This document shows, in pieces, positions 48,390 to 57,096 of a stretch of DNA of 64,000 nt. The notes under the pieces were generated by a model. The model was not told where the DNA came from. It saw only the letters and a program-made list of their open reading frames with translations, and ran no database searches. The position numbers and the translations under genes were made by a program. This DNA is from Alicyclobacillus mali NBRC 102425 (GTDB lineage Bacteria; Bacillota; Bacilli; Alicyclobacillales; Alicyclobacillaceae), in NCBI RefSeq assembly GCF_001570745.1, contig NZ_BCSG01000001.1, positions 124,001-188,000 of the forward strand, in the 5' to 3' direction. Each line of letters opens with the position of its first letter. The first letter of the stretch is position 1.

Positions 48390-48740
48390 TTACTCCTCGT
48401 GACGACCGCCCCTGAGGCTCGTCGGCACGAACAGATCGATGATCCCAATCACGAGCGACGCCAACAGTGCGCCCAAAATGCTCGCGTGCATGCCGGGGAC
48501 CAACAGCTGCGCGACGTAAATCACAATCGCGCCGCAGATGAACCCGATGATGCCTCGGCCGTAGGGCGAGATGCGGCGGCCGAAGATGGCCTCCATCGCC
48601 ATGCCGAGCAGCGTGATGACGATGGCGGCGAGAATGGCGTGCCAAAAGCCCATCACCCGGAATCCTGGCACGATGTGGCCGACAAACAGCAGCACGAGAG
48701 CGGACACGATGAATCGGACGACATGGCCAAGCACGTTCAC
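48390..48740 (-). CDS. YvlD-like phage-holin-family membrane protein
   Basis: A 116-residue protein with four hydrophobic helices (start VNVLGHVVRFIVSALVLL, then GFWHAILAAIVITLLGMAMEA, GIIGFICGAIVIYVAQLLVPG, and ILGALLASLVIGIIDLFVP). It fits the DUF360/phage holin superfamily IV found chromosomally as YvlD, implicated in envelope stress responses. GTG 48740 follows AAGGGGGG. Lies alone on the minus strand between cvpA and mutS2; no lytic enzyme or prophage genes are nearby, so a phage origin is not supported. Confidence 0.82.
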   Translation of the reverse strand: MNVLGHVVRFIVSALVLLFVGHIVPGFRVMGFWHAILAAIVITLLGMAMEAIFGRRISPYGRGIIGFICGAIVIYVAQLLVPGMHASILGALLASLVIGIIDLFVPTSLRGGRHEE

Positions 48741-48840
48741 GGATATCCCCCCTTCTGAGCTATAGCATCGTTCGGGAGACGCCACCCTATGTGGTAAGAT
48801 CGGTGGGAATTTTGGATTCGAGTGTATGGGAGTGCGGGAC

Positions 48841-51171
48841 ATGGACGAACGCGCGCTGGACGCGTTGGAATTTGAATTTGTGCGCGGCGAGATCGCCAAG
48901 TGTGCACAGACTTCCATCGGGCGGGTGCGCGCGAGCGGCATGGCGCCCTTTGCGGAGCGCGCCGATGCGGAAGATGAACTCGCGCGTTTGGATGAGGCGG
49001 TTCGCATGCTGTATCGCGTGGGTGCGCCGCCGTTCGCGGGCATTGAATCGCTGGAGGACGCCGTGAAACGCGCCCAGCGGGGAGGCACACTTTCCGCCGA
49101 TGAGGCCAACCGGCTTGCTCGCTGCATCGCTGGCATGCGAGCCATGCGGCAGTTCGTGGAACGCGCTCAAGAGGCAGGCGACTTTCCGCGACTGGCAGGC
49201 ACGGTCGCGCCGATGGCCGATCTGCGCCGGACGGAGCAGGAAATTCGGCAAGTGGTGGACGAGGAAGGACAGGTGATCGATCACGCCAGTCCGGCGCTTC
49301 TCCGCTTGCGAGACGAGAAGCGCCGCCGCGAGGGGGAAATTCGGGCGGCCTTGGACCGCCTGCTGCGCACGCAGGCGAAATACCTGCAGGAGCCTGTGAT
49401 CGCGATGCGCGGCGAACATTACTGCCTGCCGGTTCGGGTGGAGCACAAGGGCCAGGTCCCCGGGATTGTGCGCGACGTGTCGTCATCGGGCTCGACCGTG
49501 TTCATCGAGCCGCGCGCCATCGTGGAGTTGAGCGAACGGGTGCGCGAGATCGAGGTGATGGAAGAGCGAGAAGTGGAGCGGCTCCTGTATCAACTGGCGG
49601 CGGCTGTCGCACAGGTGGCCGACGATTTCTTGCAGAACCTCGGTGTCGCGGCGGAGATGGACTTTGTGTTCGCGAAAGCGGCGTACGCTCGGCGGATCGA
49701 CGGGAAGCGGCCGCAACTGACGGATGGGGTATGGCGGCTGCACGGCGCTCGGCATCCAAAGTTGGACCGCGACGCCGTGCCGATTGACGTCGAACTCGGC
49801 GATCCATTCCGATTGCTCATCATCACGGGGCCGAACACGGGTGGAAAAACGGTCACGTTGAAGACCATCGGCCTGCTCACGCTCATGGCGATGTCGGGCC
49901 TGTTCTTGCCCACGAAGCGCGAGAGCGATATCGGCTTCTGCCGGCACGTGTTCGTCGACATCGGCGACGAGCAGAGCATCGAGCAGAATTTGTCCACGTT
50001 TTCGTCTCATATGCGGCGGATCATCCACATGCTCGCGCGCGTCACGCCAGACAGCCTCGTGCTGTTGGACGAACTCGGGGCGGGAACCGATCCGGCCGAA
50101 GGCTCGGCGCTTGCCATCGCGATTTTGGACGAGCTCACGTCGGCGGGTGCCCGGGTGGTGGCCACCACGCATTACGCGGAACTCAAAGGTTACGCCTTCC
50201 GCAATCCTGCCGCTGAAAACGCGAGCATGGAGTTTGACGTGGAGACGCTCAGGCCCACGTACCGCCTGCTGATGGGCGTGCCGGGCCGCTCGAACGCCCT
50301 CGCCATCGCGGAAAGGCTGGGGATGCCCAAGACGATTCTGGAGCGAGCGAGATCGCACGTGGCGGAGTCGGATATTCACGTCGAGGAACTGATTGGGAAG
50401 CTCGAGGCCGCAAGCCGTGAAGCGGAGCGGCTGAGGGATGAGGCCGAACGAGCGCTGCGCGAAGCAAGGGATCAAGCGGCGGACCTCGCCCGCCAGAAGG
50501 CCGCGTGGGAGCATGCGAAGGAGTCGCTGCGCACCGAGGCCCTGCGGGAAGCTCGCGACGTGGTGGAACGAGCCCGGAGGGAAGCGGACGACGTCATCCG
50601 CGAGATTCGCAGCCTGCGGGATCGGACCGGCGTGAAGGACCACGAACTGGTCGAACTTCGGAAGCGGTTGGAGGCCGCGGAGCCGGGCGAAAAGCGAGCC
50701 GCGCCGACAAGGCGGGCGCAGGCGGAGGTGCGCCCGGGGCAACGGGTGCGCGTGCTGTCTCTGGGGCAGAAGGGCGACGTGGTGGAGGTAGCCCAGGACG
50801 GCAAGGCGGCGGTGGTGCAACTCGGCGCGATGCGGATGAAGGTCGATGCTCGCGACCTGGAAGTGGTGGGCGAGGTACAGCCAACAGCCGCTCCTTCAGT
50901 CGCGCGCTTCCGAGGTACAAAGGACGTGCGCATGGAACTCGATGTGCGTGGCGAGACGGTGGACGACGCCATCAGCCGCATCGACAAATACCTGGACGAC
51001 GCCGTCGTCGCCGGCATATCGCGGGTCGTGATCATCCACGGCAAGGGAACTGGCGCTCTTCGGAACGCCGTCCGCAGGTATTTGCGCCAGCATCCGCACG
51101 TGAAATCGAGCGAAGCGGCCGGGCCAGGCGAAGGCGGCGACGGCGCGACGGTCGTGCATGTGCGCACGTGA
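48841..51171 (+). CDS. mutS2: Endonuclease MutS2
   Basis: A 776-residue protein: MutS core and clamp helices (1-310), ATPase with Walker A TGPNTGGKT (329-337) and DELGAGTDPAEGSALAIAIL, a long coiled coil (about 505-635), a KOW-like segment and C-terminal Smr nuclease domain (about 695-776, LDVRGETVDDAI and IIHGKGTGALRNAV). MutS2 acts in suppression of homologous recombination and, in Bacillus, splitting of collided ribosomes. ATG 48841 has GGGAGTG upstream; ATG 48826 has none. Ends 12 bases from the convergent PBP gene. Confidence 0.95.
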   Translation: MDERALDALEFEFVRGEIAKCAQTSIGRVRASGMAPFAERADAEDELARLDEAVRMLYRVGAPPFAGIESLEDAVKRAQRGGTLSADEANRLARCIAGMRAMRQFVERAQEAGDFPRLAGTVAPMADLRRTEQEIRQVVDEEGQVIDHASPALLRLRDEKRRREGEIRAALDRLLRTQAKYLQEPVIAMRGEHYCLPVRVEHKGQVPGIVRDVSSSGSTVFIEPRAIVELSERVREIEVMEEREVERLLYQLAAAVAQVADDFLQNLGVAAEMDFVFAKAAYARRIDGKRPQLTDGVWRLHGARHPKLDRDAVPIDVELGDPFRLLIITGPNTGGKTVTLKTIGLLTLMAMSGLFLPTKRESDIGFCRHVFVDIGDEQSIEQNLSTFSSHMRRIIHMLARVTPDSLVLLDELGAGTDPAEGSALAIAILDELTSAGARVVATTHYAELKGYAFRNPAAENASMEFDVETLRPTYRLLMGVPGRSNALAIAERLGMPKTILERARSHVAESDIHVEELIGKLEAASREAERLRDEAERALREARDQAADLARQKAAWEHAKESLRTEALREARDVVERARREADDVIREIRSLRDRTGVKDHELVELRKRLEAAEPGEKRAAPTRRAQAEVRPGQRVRVLSLGQKGDVVEVAQDGKAAVVQLGAMRMKVDARDLEVVGEVQPTAAPSVARFRGTKDVRMELDVRGETVDDAISRIDKYLDDAVVAGISRVVIIHGKGTGALRNAVRRYLRQHPHVKSSEAAGPGEGGDGATVVHVRT

Positions 51172-51183
51172 CGCCGCGCCTTC

Positions 51184-53985
51184 TTACGGAAGGCCTTCGG
51201 CCAGTGATGAGTTGAGCTCGTCGGCAGCATTGGGCGTATTCGGCGCGTTGGATTCCGTCTCATTGCTGCCCGTCCCACCAGGCGGCAACAGCGGCACTGC
51301 GATAGCTCGCGACGGCATGGACAGTGACAGGTTCGAGGAAGCGATGACTTCGTAATACACCACCGATGTGCCTTGCGGCGGAGACGGGTCGACAAAACTG
51401 GTTGAGGTGCTCGTGCCGATCTTCCGGTAGGGCTTGTCCAACCCGGCCGCTCGGTAGACGATGTATTGCGACGCGCCCGGTACGCTGTTCCATCCGAGCC
51501 ACACCTCCGCGCCGTCGTAGTAGCCAAAAAGGCCTGTCGGCGCTTGAAGCTGAGCAGGATTGGTCAGGTTCGGCGCGGTACCGGCATCAAGCGGTGCGCC
51601 GCCGCGCGGATCAAGCGCGGACGGCAGAAGATAAGGGGTGTCCGCGGTCAGGCCGTTTGGAATCTTGTGCTCCCAGTCGACAATCCGGGCTGTAGGCAGT
51701 TTGATAAACGTACCCACCTCGACGTCTGATGCTGGTGTGCGCGTGGTGGCGAGCACCTTTTTTCCGCCCACGATGGTGTACTTGGCCTGCACCGCGACGT
51801 CGTCGTAGGACGTGGGCTCGGTCCCCTGCACGAACGGATCTGTTTCGGTGCCCCCGAACGCTTTCGACAGTGGAGTCGGCAAAAGCCCACTCGTCGAGGA
51901 CACTGTTCGGAAGACGATGCCCGGCGGCACCGGCCAAGGCGTCTTGGCGGGATGCGTGGCGAGAATGGGCGCCATGATGTCACTCCACAGCGTGAATTTC
52001 AGGTTGTAATTGGACGGATCGATGGGCTCATGGTTGTTATACCCCATCCAGATGCCGGCCGTGTAATCCTGCGTGTACCCAATGAACCATCCGTCGCCCA
52101 GCGAGTCTGTGGTGCCCGTCTTGCCGGAGATCCACTGGCCCGGGAAGCGCGCGCCGACGGCCGTCGCTGTGCCGCCGGGGTGGTAGACGACATCGTGCAG
52201 CATGTTGGTGATGATGTACGCCGTCTGCGGTGAGTACACCTGATGCGTGGCCGGATCGACCTGGTACAGGACGCGGCCCGATGCGTCCGTGATCTGGCGG
52301 ATCAGGTAGCTTTGGTGCCAGACGCCCTGATTGGCAAAGGTGGAGTATGCGCTTGTCATCTGCAGCACCGTGACGCCGTTGTCCAGCCCGCCGATGGCGG
52401 CCGCCAGGTGATGTTCGTCGTCAGCGACGACGGTCGGCTGGCCGAGCCACGTCGTGGCACCCGGCCCGAGCCCCAGTTTGCTGAGGTAGGAGAACCCCAC
52501 CTGCGGCGTGAGCACGGACAGCACGTCGATGGCGGGCACGTTCCGCGATTCGTACAGCGCGACGCGCGCCGTCATAAGGCCGGCGAAGTCGGGTTCGTCG
52601 TCATGGGGCTCGTACGGCGGCTGGTTTGCGGCGCCGGGAAAACGCGTGGGCGCGTCGTACATCTCGGACGCGGCTGTGATGAGCCCCGTGTCGATGGCTG
52701 GACCGTAGTCGAGGAGCGGCTTGATGGACGATCCTGGCTGACGCGGGATATCGGCGTGATCGATGGCGTCGCGGAGATAATCGCGCCCGCCGCCCACCGC
52801 AAGCACGGCGCCGGTATGATTGTCCACGATGGCAAAGCCCGCCTCATACAGATCCGTCGCGGTCTTCCCGTTTGGCAGCCGATAGGTTTTGTCCGTGCCC
52901 GCAAACAGCTGATTATTGCTCAGTACGCGCTCGACGTCCTGCTGCATCTGCAGGTCGATGGTTGTGTAGATCTTGAGTCCAGCCACCGGAAGCGCCGATT
53001 CGGCTTCCTGCGCGTTGTCGTAAACGCCAGCGCGCACGAGATCCTGGATGACGAGCGGCTTCACCTCATCCAGCAGCAGATACGGGTGCGCCGGCAGCCC
53101 CGTCATCGGCGGCGGTTTCAGCGTCTTCAGCACGTCCTCGCGATACGCCGCATCGTACGCCTGCTTGGAGATCATGTGATTGGCCAGCATCTGATCCAAG
53201 ATGTAATGTTGCCGCATCAGGGCGTGCTGAGGGAACTGGTACGGCGAGAAATAGGACGGGTTGTTGGGCAGAGCCGCGAGCAGAGCGGCCTGCGCGAGAG
53301 ACAGTTCGTTCGGCTCCTTTCCGAACAGGATCTCAGACGCCCGCTTGACTCCGTACACCGTATCCGTGCCCATGCGGCCCATGTAGACCCAATTCATGTA
53401 GTCCGTGAGGATCTCGTCTTTGCTGAGGACGTGCGAGACTTCGACCGCGAGTGCGATTTCCTGAATCTTGCGCTTCAGCGTGCGTTCCTGCTCTGGGAAG
53501 ACGGCGAGCTTTACCGTCTGTTGCGTGATAGTGCTCGCGCCGGATTCGATGCGGTGGCCGAGCAAATCTTGAACGAATGCGCGGGCCATGGCCATCGGGT
53601 TGATGCCCATGTTGGTGAAAAACGTCTTGTCCTCGGCAGCGACGAACGCCTGCACGAGGTAGGGCGACACCTGATTCAGCGAGGCGATGGGCTGACGGTC
53701 GCCATCCCCGGCAAACTGGCCGATCACGCGACCCTGATCGTCGTACACCACGGAAGCCGCACTGTTATTGACAAACGTCGCGGCGTTCACCTTGGGCAGT
53801 CCGCGAAGCATGGACGCCACGTAGCCCACACCAAAGGCCACCCCAAACCCGCACGCGCTGCCCACGGCGAGCAGCACGCCTCGCGCCGTGTGGCGGAGCA
53901 CCGGATGTTTGGGCTTGGAGCGCGGTTTGGCGGGAGGTTGGTCCGCGCGGCCCGTTGGACGGCGATTTTTGCCGTTCACACCCAT
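51184..53985 (-). CDS. Class A penicillin-binding protein 1A with C-terminal Fn3 domain
   Basis: A 933-residue bifunctional peptidoglycan synthase. A basic cytoplasmic tail and one signal-anchor helix (36-60) precede the GT51 glycosyltransferase (catalytic Glu118 in VAAEDKTFF, then GASTITQQTVKLA). The transpeptidase has Ser419-x-x-Lys422 (SSIK), SRN 480-482 and KTG 622-624. Residues about 825-905 form a fibronectin type III-like module (APTGLFGYYDGAEVWLGW), followed by a Ser/Asn/Pro-rich end. ATG 53985 follows AAAGGAGGG. Fn3 tails are common on Bacillales PBP1 proteins. Cell wall elongation or sporulation role not distinguishable. Confidence 0.93.
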   Translation of the reverse strand: MGVNGKNRRPTGRADQPPAKPRSKPKHPVLRHTARGVLLAVGSACGFGVAFGVGYVASMLRGLPKVNAATFVNNSAASVVYDDQGRVIGQFAGDGDRQPIASLNQVSPYLVQAFVAAEDKTFFTNMGINPMAMARAFVQDLLGHRIESGASTITQQTVKLAVFPEQERTLKRKIQEIALAVEVSHVLSKDEILTDYMNWVYMGRMGTDTVYGVKRASEILFGKEPNELSLAQAALLAALPNNPSYFSPYQFPQHALMRQHYILDQMLANHMISKQAYDAAYREDVLKTLKPPPMTGLPAHPYLLLDEVKPLVIQDLVRAGVYDNAQEAESALPVAGLKIYTTIDLQMQQDVERVLSNNQLFAGTDKTYRLPNGKTATDLYEAGFAIVDNHTGAVLAVGGGRDYLRDAIDHADIPRQPGSSIKPLLDYGPAIDTGLITAASEMYDAPTRFPGAANQPPYEPHDDEPDFAGLMTARVALYESRNVPAIDVLSVLTPQVGFSYLSKLGLGPGATTWLGQPTVVADDEHHLAAAIGGLDNGVTVLQMTSAYSTFANQGVWHQSYLIRQITDASGRVLYQVDPATHQVYSPQTAYIITNMLHDVVYHPGGTATAVGARFPGQWISGKTGTTDSLGDGWFIGYTQDYTAGIWMGYNNHEPIDPSNYNLKFTLWSDIMAPILATHPAKTPWPVPPGIVFRTVSSTSGLLPTPLSKAFGGTETDPFVQGTEPTSYDDVAVQAKYTIVGGKKVLATTRTPASDVEVGTFIKLPTARIVDWEHKIPNGLTADTPYLLPSALDPRGGAPLDAGTAPNLTNPAQLQAPTGLFGYYDGAEVWLGWNSVPGASQYIVYRAAGLDKPYRKIGTSTSTSFVDPSPPQGTSVVYYEVIASSNLSLSMPSRAIAVPLLPPGGTGSNETESNAPNTPNAADELNSSLAEGLP

Positions 53986-54004
53986 CGCCCTCCTTTGTGG
54001 CACG

Positions 54005-54013
54005 ATTATATCA
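54005..54013 (-). promoter_or_regulatory. Extended -10 promoter of the PBP gene
   Basis: On the minus strand TGATATAAT (54013-54005), a perfect -10 with TGn extension; -35 is weak, as expected for extended -10 promoters. The start codon is 20 bases downstream at 53985. Confidence 0.6.
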
Positions 54014-54135
54014 CACGACAAATTTGGACATCATGGGACGCATTTCGCGTTCGACACCGCCTTGTGCGAGGTGGTCGTACGGTTAGCATGCGCGCCGATA
54101 GACGCGCCATACTCCGCTTCTGTCGCGGTCTGCCG

Positions 54136-54164
54136 GTGAAAAACAGGTCGCGATATGCTATTGT
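54136..54164 (+). promoter_or_regulatory. Candidate tyrS promoter
   Basis: -35 GTGAAA (54136-54141), 17-base spacer, extended -10 TGC-TATTGT (54156-54164). Leader of about 67 bases; no T-box element seen. Confidence 0.45.
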
Positions 54165-54237
54165 GGGGACACTGAGTTTCAGCGCGGGCGCGCCGAAACG
54201 ACACACCTCAGGAACGGACGTAGGAGGAGCGAATCAG

Positions 54238-55479
54238 GTGGCTGACGAGACCGTGTTGACTCCGGAACAGGAGGCGGAGGTGGACCGCCAACTGGCCATT
54301 ATTCGGCGCGGGGCGGCCGAGATTGTCCCCGAAGACGAGTTGGTGGAAAAGGTGCGGGACTCGGTACGTACCGGCCGTCCGCTGCGCGTCAAGCTCGGGA
54401 TTGATCCCACTTCATCCGACATACACTTGGGGCACACTGTGGTGCTGCACAAGCTGCGCCAGTTTCAGGACCTTGGTCATCAGGTGTTTCTCGTGATTGG
54501 CAGCTTTACCGGACAAATCGGAGATCCCACAGACAAGGCGGAGACGCGCAAACAGCTTTCCGCCGAAGAAGTGTCTGAGAACGCGAAGACGTATGTGGCC
54601 CAGCTGTACAAGATCCTCGATCCCGACAAGACACAGGTGGTCTACAACGGTGATTGGCTGGCGCCGCTTGATTTCGCTCAAGTCATTCGGCTCGCTTCGA
54701 CCATCACGGTGGCGCGCATGCTTGAGCGTGAGGACTTTCAGAAGCGGTTTCAGGACAATCGCCCCATTCACGTCCACGAATTTTTCTATCCACTCATGCA
54801 GGCCTATGATTCCGTGCATCTGCGCGCGGACGTTGAACTTGGAGGCACGGATCAGAAGTTCAATCTGCTGATGGGCCGACATCTGCAGCGCGAGTTCGGC
54901 CAATCCATGCAGGTGGCGGTGATGTTGCCCTTGTTGGAAGGGCTGGACGGCGTCAACAAGATGTCGAAGAGCCTCGGCAACTACATCGGCGTCAACGAGG
55001 AGCCGAACAACATGTTCGGCAAACTGATGTCCGTACCGGACAGCCTGCTGTTCAAATACTTCGAGTTGCTGTCGCTCCGGCCGCAGGAGGAAATCGAGGC
55101 GATGCGACGAGAAGTCGAGGAAGGCCGGATGAACCCACGCGACGCCAAGATGCAGCTCGCTGAGGAACTTGTCGAGCGCTTTCTCGGGATGGAGGCAAGG
55201 CGCGAGGCCGTGGAACACTGGCGCACCGTCTTTCAAAAAGGCGGTTTGCCGGACGACATCCCTGAGCGCCGCGTGGCCGGTGAAGCGCAGTGGATCGTCA
55301 AGTGGCTCGTGGAACTTGGATTGGCCCAATCCAACAGCGATGCTCGGCGAGCCGTTCAGGAAGGGGCCGTTCGCGTCAATGGCAACAAGGTGACGGACAC
55401 GGACTGGCACTATGGCCCCCAGGATGGAGACGTGCTGCAGCGCGGCAAGCGGCAGTTCGTTCGCCTGCGCATCGACTGA
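54238..55479 (+). CDS. tyrS: Tyrosine--tRNA ligase (TyrZ-type)
   Basis: A 413-residue class I synthetase. HLGH at 63-66 and KMSKS at 241-245 are the two ATP signatures; IGSFTGQIGDPTDKAETRK and GTDQKFNLLMGR are typical of the TyrZ branch, and an S4 RNA-binding domain ends the protein (SNSDARRAVQEGAVRVNG). GTG 54238 follows TAGGAGGAGCG. The long open extension upstream is only the shadow of the PBP gene. Monocistronic or followed by yunB after 69 bases. Confidence 0.95.
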   Translation: MADETVLTPEQEAEVDRQLAIIRRGAAEIVPEDELVEKVRDSVRTGRPLRVKLGIDPTSSDIHLGHTVVLHKLRQFQDLGHQVFLVIGSFTGQIGDPTDKAETRKQLSAEEVSENAKTYVAQLYKILDPDKTQVVYNGDWLAPLDFAQVIRLASTITVARMLEREDFQKRFQDNRPIHVHEFFYPLMQAYDSVHLRADVELGGTDQKFNLLMGRHLQREFGQSMQVAVMLPLLEGLDGVNKMSKSLGNYIGVNEEPNNMFGKLMSVPDSLLFKYFELLSLRPQEEIEAMRREVEEGRMNPRDAKMQLAEELVERFLGMEARREAVEHWRTVFQKGGLPDDIPERRVAGEAQWIVKWLVELGLAQSNSDARRAVQEGAVRVNGNKVTDTDWHYGPQDGDVLQRGKRQFVRLRID

Positions 55480-55548
55480 CGTTGCATCCACATGGTGAAG
55501 CATTCGCCGTCCCACGCCCGCGTAGGTATGGACGAGGGGGTGACGGCG

Positions 55549-56256
55549 GTGCCGAAATCCTTTGTGCCTCGCCCTGGGCGCACCAGACGTGGCAGAGAAG
55601 CGCGCGCCCAGGGACGGCGCCAACCCGCGCGGCGATGGTTCGGCGTTTCCTTGTCGTGCTTTGCCGTGATCGGCTTTTTCATCGCGTGGCTCGAGTGGAG
55701 GCTCGCCCCCATGGTTCGCACGGCTTCGACTTCGCTCGCCACGCGCGTCGCGACAGAAGCCCTCAACGAGGCTATGGGCGAGGTTCTCTCGTCGTACCCA
55801 GATGGAAAGGCGCTGGTGGACATTCGCGTCGAGCGCGCGGTCAGCGGCCAAGCCTTCTCCATCGTGACGTTGGACATGGCGAAACTCGCGAAGCTTCAGA
55901 ACGAGGCCATCCACGCGAGCGAAACTCGCCTCCACACCCTTCGGCGACAGACCCTCGAACTTCCAGTGCTGCAGGCGCTTTCGGGTTCCCTTCTCGCCGG
56001 TTACACGGCCACGCTTCCGGTGTCGTTTTCCCTCGTGGGCGCTGTCCACGCGCGTCTTGACGCGGACGTCGCGACCAAAGGCGTAAACCAGGTCGTGCAC
56101 ATCGTCTATCTCGAGTTGACCGCCGACGTCATGACGATGACGCCGCTTGTCCGATCGCCCGTGCATGTGACGGCGAGATCGCCCGTCGTGTATATCATCA
56201 TGAGCGGTCCTGTGCCAAACGTCGTCTTTCCGGGCGGAACCGGTGCCACGTCGTAG
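55549..56256 (+). CDS. yunB: Sporulation protein YunB
   Basis: A 235-residue protein with a basic N-terminus, one transmembrane helix (about 33-55) and an extracytoplasmic domain with TEALNEAMGEVLS, LDMAKLAKLQNEA and VNQVVHIVYLEL, matching YunB of spore formers, a sigma-E-controlled protein needed for full sporulation. GTG 55549 has GAGGGGGTGA with good spacing; ATG 55492 and 55528 are open but lack sites. Starts a sporulation group with the LysM and kinase-like genes. Confidence 0.85.
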   Translation: MPKSFVPRPGRTRRGREARAQGRRQPARRWFGVSLSCFAVIGFFIAWLEWRLAPMVRTASTSLATRVATEALNEAMGEVLSSYPDGKALVDIRVERAVSGQAFSIVTLDMAKLAKLQNEAIHASETRLHTLRRQTLELPVLQALSGSLLAGYTATLPVSFSLVGAVHARLDADVATKGVNQVVHIVYLELTADVMTMTPLVRSPVHVTARSPVVYIIMSGPVPNVVFPGGTGATS

Positions 56257-56310
56257 GCTTGCGCATATACTGCTCTAGCTTCCGCGAAAGCCTAGGAGGT
56301 TGGAGCCAGG

Positions 56311-57096
56311 ATGAAAAAGTACGTGGTCAAACCGGGGGAGTCGCTGTATCAGATCAGCCGCAAGACGGGCGTGCGCCTGCCCCTCATTCTCGCCGCGAAT
56401 CCGCAGATCCAAAACGCCAACGATATCACGCCAGGCATGACGATTGTCATCCCTGAACTCGGAAAGGGCACCTCGTCCAAGCCAAAGTCGAAAAAGACGC
56501 AGTCCAAGTCGACCAAGACCGTGGCAAAGCCTTATTTCGGCTATGTGTGGCCGCATGCGGTGCAGCCCGGGGAGACTTGGGCAACCATCGCCGAGAGGTA
56601 CAACGTCGCGGTGGACGATCTCGAGCATCTGAATCCGGCGCTCGCGGGACGGGCGTTGACACCGGGGCTTGTTGTGTATGTGCCGCTCGGCAATGAGCCG
56701 CAGATGCCTGCGGGCATGACCGAGGGTCATTCGGGTGCCTGGATGCCGTCGCCCGGCATGGCACCGTCGGCACCACAGCTTCCCGGAGATGGCGACGCGG
56801 GCGCCCTTTTTGGAGGTCAGGGCCATCAGGGCACGCTGCAGCAGCCTCCGGAGGTGATGCCCGATGAAGGCGTGGAACCGTGGACTCCGCACGCGGTGGA
56901 AGCGCCGGATTACGAGGAACCGGGCGATACGGATGGCCTTTCGGACATCTCGGGACAGGAGATGCCACCCGGCCTCGGGTACGACGGGGGCCCGCACATG
57001 CATCATCCTTACCGCAAGGTCGATCCACTGGTGCCCGAGACCGACGAAGAGGGATGGTCGAAGCCGTTCGTCGTGCGCGTGGGGAACGATAGGTGA
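56311..57096 (+). CDS. LysM-domain spore-coat-like protein (SafA-type)
   Basis: A 261-residue protein with two LysM modules, 2-47 (YVVKPGESLYQISRKTGV) and about 82-126 (AVQPGETWATIAERYNV), joined by a Lys/Ser/Thr-rich linker, then a long Pro/Gly/Met/His-rich acidic tail with HMHHPYR. LysM binds peptidoglycan; similar coat morphogenetic proteins such as SafA anchor to the cortex interface. No signal peptide, as expected for a mother-cell coat protein. ATG 56311 follows TAGGAGG. The next gene overlaps its stop. Confidence 0.8.
   Translation: MKKYVVKPGESLYQISRKTGVRLPLILAANPQIQNANDITPGMTIVIPELGKGTSSKPKSKKTQSKSTKTVAKPYFGYVWPHAVQPGETWATIAERYNVAVDDLEHLNPALAGRALTPGLVVYVPLGNEPQMPAGMTEGHSGAWMPSPGMAPSAPQLPGDGDAGALFGGQGHQGTLQQPPEVMPDEGVEPWTPHAVEAPDYEEPGDTDGLSDISGQEMPPGLGYDGGPHMHHPYRKVDPLVPETDEEGWSKPFVVRVGNDR

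Noticed and set aside
48390-48740. Phage holin, hinting at a prophage remnant
   Set aside because: YvlD-like proteins of this fold are chromosomal envelope proteins; no endolysin, integrase or other phage gene lies nearby.
52243-54237. Long plus-strand extension upstream of tyrS, opposite the PBP gene
   Set aside because: The TyrRS N-terminus and ribosome site fix the start at 54238; the extension is antisense to conserved PBP domains.
53986-54237. Possible T-box riboswitch before tyrS
   Set aside because: No T-box signature or terminator stem; leader is only about 67 bases from the candidate promoter.
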